Assembly (NCBI GenBank): GCA_964390625.1
Contig: CAYMID010000025.1
Coordinates: forward strand, 1 to 11,889
Direction of reading: 5' to 3'
DNA length: 11,889 bases
Source: 2-12-FULL-41-16 sp964390625
Lineage (GTDB): Bacteria > Patescibacteriota > Patescibacteriia > Magasanikbacterales > UBA922
Shown: positions 5,921 through 11,889 of the stretch, one piece after another
How positions within the stretch are numbered: the first letter of the stretch is position 1
Layout: every line of letters starts with the position of its first letter
Made by a program: the position numbers and the translations under genes
Notes under the pieces: model-generated
The model's database searches: none
Seen by the model: only the letters and a program-made list of their open reading frames with translations
What the model was told of the DNA's origin: nothing

Positions 5921-6343
5921 ATGCCCGCAACCAAAGGAAATAAAGTAAAAGTTCACTACACCGGCACACTTAGTGACGGGACTCAATTTGATAGTTCAGT
6001 TGGACGCGAACCCTTGGAATTTACGGTTGGCAGTGGCCAAGTAATTGCTGGTTTTGACGCAGCCGTAATTGATTTAGAACCAGGCCAAAGTCGCACCGTA
6101 AATATTCCCGCTGACCAAGCCTATGGTCAAGTGCGCGCAGAATTGGTAATGAAGGTCCCACGCACCAAATTACCGCCAGACATGCAGTTTGACGTTGGTC
6201 AAGAATTGTATTTGCCTCAGGGCGCCAGTTTTGTGCCCGTGAGTGTGGTTGCCCTCGATGATGAGAGTGTCACCATTGACGCCAACCACCGTTTGGCTGG
6301 CAAGGATTTAACGTTTGTGATTGAACTCGTGGAAATTCTCTAA
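5921..6343 (+). CDS. SlyD-like FKBP-type peptidyl-prolyl isomerase
   Basis: The protein speeds proline cis-trans isomerisation and probably acts as a folding helper in the cytoplasm; no signal peptide is seen. With the ATG at 5921 it has 140 residues. The FKBP core begins VKVHYTGTLSDGTQFDSS (9-26) and carries the GQVIAGFDAAV and LEPGQ elements. An inserted flap domain follows with AYGQVRAELVMKVP, and the protein closes with DANHRLAGKDLTF, the SlyD signature (DGNHPLAGKxLxF). The metal-binding histidine-rich tail of E. coli SlyD is absent. An ATG ten codons earlier (5891) is possible but lengthens the N-terminus past the family start. A TATTAT at 5908-5913 would fit a nearly leaderless message from 5921. 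It is divergent from the glycosyltransferase, and its stop overlaps the stop of comF by four bases. Confidence 0.9.
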   Translation: MPATKGNKVKVHYTGTLSDGTQFDSSVGREPLEFTVGSGQVIAGFDAAVIDLEPGQSRTVNIPADQAYGQVRAELVMKVPRTKLPPDMQFDVGQELYLPQGASFVPVSVVALDDESVTIDANHRLAGKDLTFVIELVEIL

Positions 6344-6990
6344 CCACGTGCCAACGTAAAACCCTGCACGTGTGCGCCCGCATCTGCCAGCACCTTGGCA
6401 GCCGCTTGCATTGTACTGCCCGTCGTATACACATCGTCAATTAACCAAATATTCCGACCCTGCACCAGGGTCGGTTTTTTTATAACAAAGGCCTGATCCA
6501 TGTTTTTTAAACGACCTGCACGGTCCAATTTGGCTTGCTGTTTAGTGGCCCGCCTCCGCGCAATCGCATCCTCGCATAGCGGTGCACCAAACCCAACTGC
6601 TACCGCAAACGCGATCACGGCCGCCTGGTTAAAGCCACGCTCGGCCAGACGTCGCCGATGCAGTGGAATTGGAATTATTAAATCTGGTCGTGCAATTGGT
6701 GTATTTTTCGTACTCCAACGATACACAAGCCTTTGTACTGCACTAACCGCAGCCGCCGCATACTGGTATTTTAATTGCTCAATTAATTTACCTACGCCAC
6801 TATCAGTCTCGTATTTAGCCAGCGAACGCACAGCTTCTAAACCACTTGTACCCACTTCCAAAAATAAGCCCGGTACTTCAATTTTTCGCTCGCACGATGC
6901 ACACAACAAAGCCCCCTCTTGCTCACATAATAAACAAAACTGTGGGAACACAGCGTCCCACAGCCAGTTTAATAATCCCCCCTTTAGCAT
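6340..6990 (-). CDS. comF: ComF family phosphoribosyltransferase-like protein
   Basis: A 216-residue cytoplasmic protein with the full ComF plan. A double zinc finger has C19, C22, C30 and C33. The family signature PIPLHRRRLAERGFNQ is at 107-122, and the type I phosphoribosyltransferase loop IWLIDDVYTTGSTM at 181-194. ComF is needed for taking up transforming DNA in several bacteria and interacts with the ssDNA handling machinery, although the chemistry is unsettled. It is the last gene of the secretion-like operon, beginning three bases after the stop of the VirB8-like gene (TAA ACT ATG), so it is probably made from the same message. The end overlaps the isomerase gene on the opposite strand with no terminator between them. 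Confidence 0.92.
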   Translation of the reverse strand: MLKGGLLNWLWDAVFPQFCLLCEQEGALLCASCERKIEVPGLFLEVGTSGLEAVRSLAKYETDSGVGKLIEQLKYQYAAAAVSAVQRLVYRWSTKNTPIARPDLIIPIPLHRRRLAERGFNQAAVIAFAVAVGFGAPLCEDAIARRRATKQQAKLDRAGRLKNMDQAFVIKKPTLVQGRNIWLIDDVYTTGSTMQAAAKVLADAGAHVQGFTLARG

Positions 6991-6993
6991 AGT

Positions 6994-7578
6994 TTACTTA
7001 TCCCAATAAAAAGCATTAACGCGCCAAGCACCATTAATCTTAACTAAATCAACCCGTCCAGTACGCTGACGCAATTGGTCAGCTTGCCCTGCTTGACTAA
7101 CAGTCTCCTGAACACCAACCGTAACTGTGGCCGTATCACCATCGCGTTTCACTAAGGTCGTACTTAACACTTGGGCTGACACGCCTTGGTATGTACTACT
7201 AGCAGCCAAACCTTGACGACTCACCCACTCCATCAAACTGGCGGTGCTAATTGGCTCGACATCACGCAAATGACGGTTATCATTTTGGTTAGAATAAGTG
7301 GCAAAACGCTCTACAAAAATCCCAGCTAATTGACGTACATAGCGTTCCTCAGCATTATCATCCTTTGGGGCAGTAATCGGTGTGTCACCAAAACGAGGTA
7401 CTTCGTCTGACAAAGCTGGCGGTTTTTCTGGTAACTCAGTAGTTGAAGTCGCAGTCTGAACCGGAGTTTGTGTCACTGGCTTTGGCCGACGCGACCACCA
7501 AATCCCCAAAATAGCTAGGACAATCACCAAGACAATACTACCAATAATTAAGGCCAAACGTTGGCGTAAGGTAAGCAT
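6994..7578 (-). CDS. Single-pass membrane protein, possible VirB8-like component
   Basis: A 194-residue protein. Residues 7-28 form a strong membrane segment after a short basic start, followed by a Thr/Pro/Glu-rich linker (about 30-75) and a compact external domain from about 78. That domain starts with a long helix (AEERYVRQLAGIFVERFATY) and continues with alternating strands ending DLVKINGAWRVNAFYW. This helix-then-sheet order resembles the NTF2-like fold of VirB8 and TcpC, the inner-membrane scaffold of type IV secretion machines. That call is inference from topology and from its place directly after VirB4; no residue motif proves it. It starts 11 bases after the VirB4 stop without a Shine-Dalgarno site. 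A lipoprotein is excluded because there is no lipobox cysteine. Confidence 0.75.
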   Translation of the reverse strand: MLTLRQRLALIIGSIVLVIVLAILGIWWSRRPKPVTQTPVQTATSTTELPEKPPALSDEVPRFGDTPITAPKDDNAEERYVRQLAGIFVERFATYSNQNDNRHLRDVEPISTASLMEWVSRQGLAASSTYQGVSAQVLSTTLVKRDGDTATVTVGVQETVSQAGQADQLRQRTGRVDLVKINGAWRVNAFYWDK

Positions 7579-7589
7579 ACAAAAAATGA

Positions 7590-9461
7590 TTAACCGCGAC
7601 CCTGCGGACGATTTTGCATTTGCGCTTCGTATTCGCGCTTAGCTTTTTCCATTTGCAAAAGTTGTTTAGGGTCAGAGGTAATAAGCTGATCTTCGGTGTA
7701 CGACGCAACAATTTTGATAGCTGCGTGTTTGTTGCCGGCAAAGAAAATCCCCTCACCAACCGCACTCTCGAGCAGCAAATACTTCTCGCCCTCAGTCAAC
7801 ATAAACACGCGCTGAATCATATCCACGGCTGCGGGCGATTGACGGAGCAATAGCTGCAACGACGAGTTGGTCACAATTGCTTGACCGTATGGCGAACGCA
7901 AAAAGTCGTTCACGTCTTGCGTAATCGTCGTTACGCCCAAATAGTATTTGCGACAGCGTTTAACTAGGGCGTAAATAAACTTCGCACTATCTTCGTGTGT
8001 CATTAACCACCACGCTTCGTCAATTACCAGTACGCGCTTTTTTTGCTCAGACCGCACAATGTTCCAAATGTGGTTGATCAGCGAATAAATCGCCATTGGA
8101 CGAAGTTCATCTTCCAAATCGCGCACACTAAAAATCACCAGTTGGTTTTTGACATTTACATTGGTAGGCGAATTGAACAAACCAGCAAACGTACCCTCGG
8201 TATACTTGCGCAATTTAAGCACCAACTGTTCGGCCCCATCCATACCCTCGAGCACATCGAGCAAATCCTGCATAATTGGCGGCTCGACCGTAGCCAAATC
8301 CGAGAGCGGAGTGATGTCTTTTTTGGCATACGTTTCCAACAGAGCACGGTCAAGAATCGAGTCTTCTTGCGGAGTAATGGCGCCAAACATAATGCGCAAC
8401 ATACCCTTGAGTGTAATAACCGCGCTTCGAATAATATCTTCGGTAGAAATCTGCTGCCCCACTGGCCGCGGCAAATCAAATGGATTGACTTTACTTTCAC
8501 TAGCCAACGAAATGTTCACATACGTCCCACCCACTGCCTCGCACAGGTGGACATATTCCATTTCTGGGTCGATGACAATAATTTCTGCGCCCATCATTAA
8601 ACTACGCAGCACTTCCAATTTCACGGCATATGATTTACCAGCACCAGAGGTGGCAAACACCACCATGTTCGCGTTCTGCAACGAGAAGCGATCAAATAAA
8701 ATCAGACTATTATTATGCCGATTAATGCCGTACAAAATTCCATCGTCACTGGTCAATTCCGACGAAATGAATGGGAAAGACGAGGCAATTGGCGACGAGT
8801 TCATGTTAAACGAAATCGTCAACTCATCGATCCCCAGCGGCAAGGTGGATACAAAACCCTGCTCGGCTTGATACAACACATTTTTACTATAAATCAGGCG
8901 GGCGCCAAACAAATTTTCAATTTCCTCGGTTAATTTTTCCAATTCTTTTTTATCCTGACTGTACATGGTTACGTAAAACGCGAATTGGAAAAAATGTTCA
9001 ACTCCTTGGGTTAAATCATCGCGCAACTGTTCAATGTCACGCAAAGCTGTTTCGCGCAGCGGGTCACGCGGCGCACCTTTTTCCGCATCGGCCGACAACT
9101 GGGCTTGCAGGGCACCAACTTTTTTCTTTAACTGCTTTAAAATAATCGCTGACTTCACCGGATAAAAGAACATGCTAATATCCATGGTGTAGTTAAGGTT
9201 CAAAATTGGCGCACTCCAACCAACTGCAATGTAACGCGGGTATGTGACCACAAATGTGGTTCGCAAATACGTAGTCCCCAGCTGAATAAAATTAGACTCG
9301 ACCGAAAAAGCCGATGGTGCGATCAAATCACGAATCGCCACGGTACCCTCGCGATATATCTTTTCCTCTTGAACGGTGGCGAGCTCGGACGCTAATTCAG
9401 GCCCATTTTTATTGGGTTTTATGACTTTACGACTATTTGGTTGAATGGGCTTGAAAGGCAT
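7590..9461 (-). CDS. virB4: VirB4-family ATPase (ATPase half of a split VirB4)
   Basis: A 623-residue protein with a P-loop ATPase domain that powers type IV secretion or conjugation-like transfer at the inner membrane. Walker A is ATSGAGKS (270-277), Walker B VLVIDE (477-482), and the downstream TQDVNDF (514-520) is the usual sensor region of VirB4/TraG-like ATPases. The first 230 residues hold the VirB4 alpha/beta region with a charged coiled helix near 110-190. The start at 9461 lies one base after the stop of the TraC-like gene (TAGTATG); a longer frame to 9518 would overlap that gene and adds no family sequence. The C-terminus ends in a Gln/Arg-rich tail. Most VirB4 proteins are a single chain of about 800 residues, so here the N-terminal part is encoded separately. 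Confidence 0.93.
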   Translation of the reverse strand: MPFKPIQPNSRKVIKPNKNGPELASELATVQEEKIYREGTVAIRDLIAPSAFSVESNFIQLGTTYLRTTFVVTYPRYIAVGWSAPILNLNYTMDISMFFYPVKSAIILKQLKKKVGALQAQLSADAEKGAPRDPLRETALRDIEQLRDDLTQGVEHFFQFAFYVTMYSQDKKELEKLTEEIENLFGARLIYSKNVLYQAEQGFVSTLPLGIDELTISFNMNSSPIASSFPFISSELTSDDGILYGINRHNNSLILFDRFSLQNANMVVFATSGAGKSYAVKLEVLRSLMMGAEIIVIDPEMEYVHLCEAVGGTYVNISLASESKVNPFDLPRPVGQQISTEDIIRSAVITLKGMLRIMFGAITPQEDSILDRALLETYAKKDITPLSDLATVEPPIMQDLLDVLEGMDGAEQLVLKLRKYTEGTFAGLFNSPTNVNVKNQLVIFSVRDLEDELRPMAIYSLINHIWNIVRSEQKKRVLVIDEAWWLMTHEDSAKFIYALVKRCRKYYLGVTTITQDVNDFLRSPYGQAIVTNSSLQLLLRQSPAAVDMIQRVFMLTEGEKYLLLESAVGEGIFFAGNKHAAIKIVASYTEDQLITSDPKQLLQMEKAKREYEAQMQNRPQGRG

Positions 9462-9462
9462 A

Positions 9463-10155
9463 CTAAACGTTTTCGATTTGAATATCTTGCACATTACCCA
9501 AAGTCTCGGCAAAGGCAATGTCCGGGTTGTACGTGGCGTAGTACAGCTCGATTAACGCCTGCGTATCTAATTCCACGGGTGTAAGACCAATACTACTCAA
9601 CCCGCCTACAATCTGTCGCACTCGTGACTGCAACTCAGCGCGACGAGCCTGGAAACGCTCGTCTTTTAACCGCACACTCATGGCTGGACGCAACACTTCT
9701 TTGAACCGATCCCAAAAACTTTTGCGCTTATTAGAAAGCGGATCATACGGCACTACCACATAATACCGCTTGGTCATAATTTGCCCGATTTCTACCAACT
9801 CTTCCACAAACGCCCGGTAATCAGCGGTTTGTACGCGTAGTAATTCGTTTGGTTGTTCTTTCTCAATCGCCCGAATTTTTTCCAAGTATGGTTTAATTTG
9901 TAATTTTCGCGATTGGACTACCACTTGAATTGGATAATCAATTGAATTGAGGAAACCGACGTACGACGAGATAATCGCGTTTTGTTCATCCTCGGATTTA
10001 AGCGCAAAATTTAAACTAGACACGAGCAAAACCGAGCGCAAAGTGCCATCCTTAAGGATCACCACGCCATCACGAATTTCCGCAATTGGTAAATTGGCCT
10101 GTGTTGGCGGGCGAGTGTTTTTTTTCTTTTTTTTCATTTCTTGGGTTTCAGCCAT
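9463..10155 (-). CDS. TraC-like protein (N-terminal half of VirB4)
   Basis: A 230-residue cytoplasmic protein with no P-loop. After a lysine run (8-12), residues 22-52 read PIAEIRDGVVILKDGTLRSVLLVSSLNFALK, but split in function: the first part is a strand hairpin typical of the VirB4/TraC N-terminus. The stretches DEQNAIISSYVGFLNSIDYPIQVVVQSRKL (56-85) and RYYVVVPYDP (130-139) continue that fold. It precedes the ATPase gene by one base, so the two are presumably made in fixed ratio and assemble. This arrangement is seen in other Patescibacteria. The start at 10155 follows the PrgI-family stop by two bases (TAA GT ATG). The lysine run is coded by A8-G-A8 on the coding strand, a tract prone to slippage. 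Confidence 0.88.
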   Translation of the reverse strand: MAETQEMKKKKKNTRPPTQANLPIAEIRDGVVILKDGTLRSVLLVSSLNFALKSEDEQNAIISSYVGFLNSIDYPIQVVVQSRKLQIKPYLEKIRAIEKEQPNELLRVQTADYRAFVEELVEIGQIMTKRYYVVVPYDPLSNKRKSFWDRFKEVLRPAMSVRLKDERFQARRAELQSRVRQIVGGLSSIGLTPVELDTQALIELYYATYNPDIAFAETLGNVQDIQIENV

Positions 10156-10157
10156 AC

Positions 10158-10592
10158 TTATAGATGATCATCAGGCCGGTAAAAACCACCAGTGTTGGCC
10201 AACAAAGCCAAATCACGAATGCGTTCTCGCTTGGCTGGCACGGTTTTAGTTACTTCCACAAATTCAACCTCGGTCCCCTCTTTGCGCAAATATTCTAACT
10301 CATCATCGGTATAATACTTTCGCCACACGCGCAAACTTGGTCGACGCATGGTTTGAAAAATATTGAGTAAAAAGTAATGAAAGGTTTGGCCATTTACTTT
10401 AACAAAGGCTAATACCAAGGAACCGCCGCCAACTAACACTAAAATCAAAATAAATAAGGCCATGTCACCAAACCGAAAGGCCAAAAAGACAATAATTCCA
10501 GCGGCCAGTAAAATCAAAAATTGTCGCGTGGTGATTGGCCCGAAGATTTTGTCTTCAACCTCGATAAATTGTGGGACCACAAATTGCTGCAT
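10158..10592 (-). CDS. PrgI-family inner-membrane protein
   Basis: A 144-residue protein opening MQQFVVPQFIEVEDKIFGPI, the recognised start of the PrgI family (PF12666), whose members sit beside VirB4 in type IV secretion-like clusters of Gram-positive bacteria and Patescibacteria. Two membrane segments lie at about 22-40 and 43-64, leaving a long cytoplasmic C-terminal part. That part contains RRPSLRVWRKYY (83-94) and basic stretches and presumably contacts VirB4. In function it corresponds roughly to VirB3. The start at 10592 is chosen because the family begins there and because the preceding stop codon is one base away (TAGTATG); an in-frame ATG at 10622 would overlap the upstream gene by 29 bases. 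Confidence 0.92.
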   Translation of the reverse strand: MQQFVVPQFIEVEDKIFGPITTRQFLILLAAGIIVFLAFRFGDMALFILILVLVGGGSLVLAFVKVNGQTFHYFLLNIFQTMRRPSLRVWRKYYTDDELEYLRKEGTEVEFVEVTKTVPAKRERIRDLALLANTGGFYRPDDHL

Positions 10593-10593
10593 A

Positions 10594-11688
10594 CTAAAGC
10601 ATGACTTCACGATTGACTGCATTAATGGCTACCCATTCGGCGGCTGACATGGTGCCAAGTTCGGCCGCAACGTCGGCGACTGGGCGTTTTTGGTTGACCG
10701 AGCGTACAGCAATTTCTAAATATTGTTGCAGTAATGGGCTCTGTTGCCAGGCAGTAGCCGCGTCCATGTAGAGCAAAAATGATTCTTGCCGCCACCCCGA
10801 GAATTTGGCCAAAAATGCAGCTGCGGCCGCCTCGGTCTGTGCGCCCAACCGACGCCAATCAGTAATGGTAAAACTTTGCATTTCCTCGGCCGGACCAGTG
10901 AGCGGTGTGGCCGCCACCCGAATATCCTGGATTACTTTGGGTGAAACTGGTGCCATGGGGACAACCGGTGCTACTGGCACAACCGGGGCAGCCTGGATAC
11001 TCGGTTCAACAGGAGCCACTGGCGCAGGCTCAATCTTAGGATTTACAGGAGTGTTTAAACGGAGTGGCTTTGGTGCGCTTGATTCACCAAGAGATTGAGT
11101 AAAAGCCTTTGTGGCCGGTGCACTTAATGGCACCTCTAGGGCTGGCTTGGCGGTGGGACGTTCTGGCGTAGGCGAGGCTGATTGATTCCTTTTAAATTTA
11201 GCCATTACCACAATCAGACCAGCCGCGACCTCGGTTTCTAAACCCAAACCGCCTTTATCAGCCGATGCCGTGGCATAGTGCAAAAACTGGTCGTTATCGC
11301 GCACCCCTTTTAGCCACGAAGCGATCAAAGACTGCGCCCGACCCCACAAATCATTGGCCACCATTAATTTGCTTTCGCGCACAATTTGGCGAACCACCTC
11401 ATCGTTAATTGCCGGTGGGGCCTGCATAATTTCGGTACTGCGAACCTCGGCGGGTGCGATTGATTCTTCCAGCAATGGCGTTTCGCGGGCCGCTTCAATT
11501 TCCGTGTGCGGATCCAACTTCACCGGTGGCAAAACACTTGGCTTAGGCGGCTCTGTTACGGGTGCAGGAGCAGCATCCGCCGGTGCATTCGCCGCTGGCG
11601 CGGCGTGCATTTTTTTGAATTCAGACAAAGGGACGCGCACTGTAGTGCCGTCCGGTTTTTTGACTGAAATCATTGGTTCTGTGGCCAT
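10594..11688 (-). CDS. Proline-rich two-domain protein of the secretion operon (unrecognised)
   Basis: A 364-residue protein without signal peptide, membrane segment or cysteine. It starts with a short strand-like patch, ISVKKPDGTTVRVPLSEFKK (7-26), followed by an Ala/Pro linker (28-60). A helical domain spans about 95-165 (NDEVVRQIVRESKLMVAND, then WGRAQSLIASWLKGVRDNDQF). A second Pro/Val/Ala linker at 205-251 contains near-repeats of APVVPVAP. The C-terminal domain, 270-364, holds TDWRRLG, FSGWRQESFLLY and a helical end. I do not recognise it. Two compact helical domains on flexible linkers suggest a scaffold or adaptor. It is flanked by one-base junctions on both sides, so its amount is probably tied to the secretion proteins. 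Confidence 0.85.
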   Translation of the reverse strand: MATEPMISVKKPDGTTVRVPLSEFKKMHAAPAANAPADAAPAPVTEPPKPSVLPPVKLDPHTEIEAARETPLLEESIAPAEVRSTEIMQAPPAINDEVVRQIVRESKLMVANDLWGRAQSLIASWLKGVRDNDQFLHYATASADKGGLGLETEVAAGLIVVMAKFKRNQSASPTPERPTAKPALEVPLSAPATKAFTQSLGESSAPKPLRLNTPVNPKIEPAPVAPVEPSIQAAPVVPVAPVVPMAPVSPKVIQDIRVAATPLTGPAEEMQSFTITDWRRLGAQTEAAAAAFLAKFSGWRQESFLLYMDAATAWQQSPLLQQYLEIAVRSVNQKRPVADVAAELGTMSAAEWVAINAVNREVML

Positions 11689-11689
11689 A

Positions 11690-11889
11690 TTACGTTAATA
11701 AAGCCTCGTTCCACTGAAATTTTCCTGCGCCTTCATCAAAATAGTATAACTCACGAATTTGATCATCACCCTGGTCAGCGGCCAATGAATCGAGTAGAGC
11801 CAAAACCCCATCCAAATTAGTAAATTCACCGCTACCGTCTCGGGTAAACCGCGCCTCGATCATGGATTTGATGTCGGTGTAATTTACTT
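11690..11889 (-). CDS. Unrecognised protein, C-terminal part only (cut by window edge)
   Basis: An open frame enters from the right edge and ends with TAA at 11692-11690, one base before the ATG of the next gene (TAATATG). The last 65 residues include VNYTDIKSMIEARF, LDGVLALLDSLAADQGDD and a closing YYFDEGAGKFQWNEALLT. It is acidic, soluble and helix-rich near the end. The tail suggests a compact domain similar in style to that of its neighbour, but I cannot name it. Its tight junction makes it the upstream member of the secretion-like operon, whose promoter therefore lies outside this window. Confidence 0.7.
   Translation of the reverse strand, partial: VNYTDIKSMIEARFTRDGSGEFTNLDGVLALLDSLAADQGDDQIRELYYFDEGAGKFQWNEALLT

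Noticed and set aside
6345..6372. Inverted repeat CACGTGC/GCACGTG at the convergent end of comF and the isomerase
   Set aside because: It is inside the comF reading frame, has no T-tract on either side, and a 7-bp arm can occur by chance.
10805..11098. Plus-strand frame with collagen-like G-x-T repeats
   Set aside because: It is the complement of the proline/valine-rich linker of the minus-strand gene; the repeats follow from that codon pattern and no start or ribosome site supports it.

Overview
The window looks like a chromosomal segment of a Candidate Phyla Radiation (Patescibacteria) bacterium that uses the standard code. The basis is the gene set: a type IV secretion-like block in the order PrgI-family protein, TraC-like protein, separate VirB4 ATPase and a small single-pass membrane protein, a solitary pyrD, a very compact layout, and almost no Shine-Dalgarno sequences. 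TGA ends two genes, so this is not a lineage that reads TGA as glycine. The class cannot be fixed from sequence alone. Base composition is roughly balanced, with coding regions that favour CAA and AAA.

Layout. 1-963 (minus): radC followed after one base by the start of an unrecognised gene that leaves the window. 964-1210: a non-coding regulatory interval with a phased GTAC repeat, an inverted repeat and a near-consensus sigma70 promoter. 1211-1529 (plus): three serine tRNA genes (anticodons UGA, ACU, GCU); the ACU one is unusual. 1571-2455 (plus): a PhnB-like VOC protein and a DNPH1/Rcl-type deoxynucleotide N-hydrolase. 2509-2658 (minus): a 49-residue zinc-ribbon protein with the only perfect Shine-Dalgarno site in the window, its own terminator and different codon use. 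2720-4379 (plus): a SAM methyltransferase and pyrD. 4374-5831 (minus): an ArnT/PMT-type membrane glycosyltransferase, divergent from a SlyD-like peptidyl-prolyl isomerase at 5921-6343 (plus).

6340-11889 (minus) is one long operon entering from the right edge: a partial unrecognised gene, a proline-rich two-domain protein, a PrgI-family membrane protein, a TraC-like VirB4 N-terminal half, the VirB4 ATPase, a VirB8-like single-pass membrane protein, and comF. Successive genes are separated by 1, 1, 1 or 2 bases in most cases, often by the exact heptamer TAGTATG. This implies that one ribosome ends and restarts along the message. The block resembles the energising and inner-membrane core of a type IV secretion or DNA-transfer machine. 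No relaxase, coupling protein, VirB6, VirB9 or VirB10 lies inside the window. comF at its end hints at a link with DNA uptake, though this is inference.

The points most worth attention are the ACU serine tRNA, the PyrD with a class 1-type catalytic cysteine in a class 2-like protein, the atypical zinc-ribbon gene, the phased GTAC motif and the restart heptamers.
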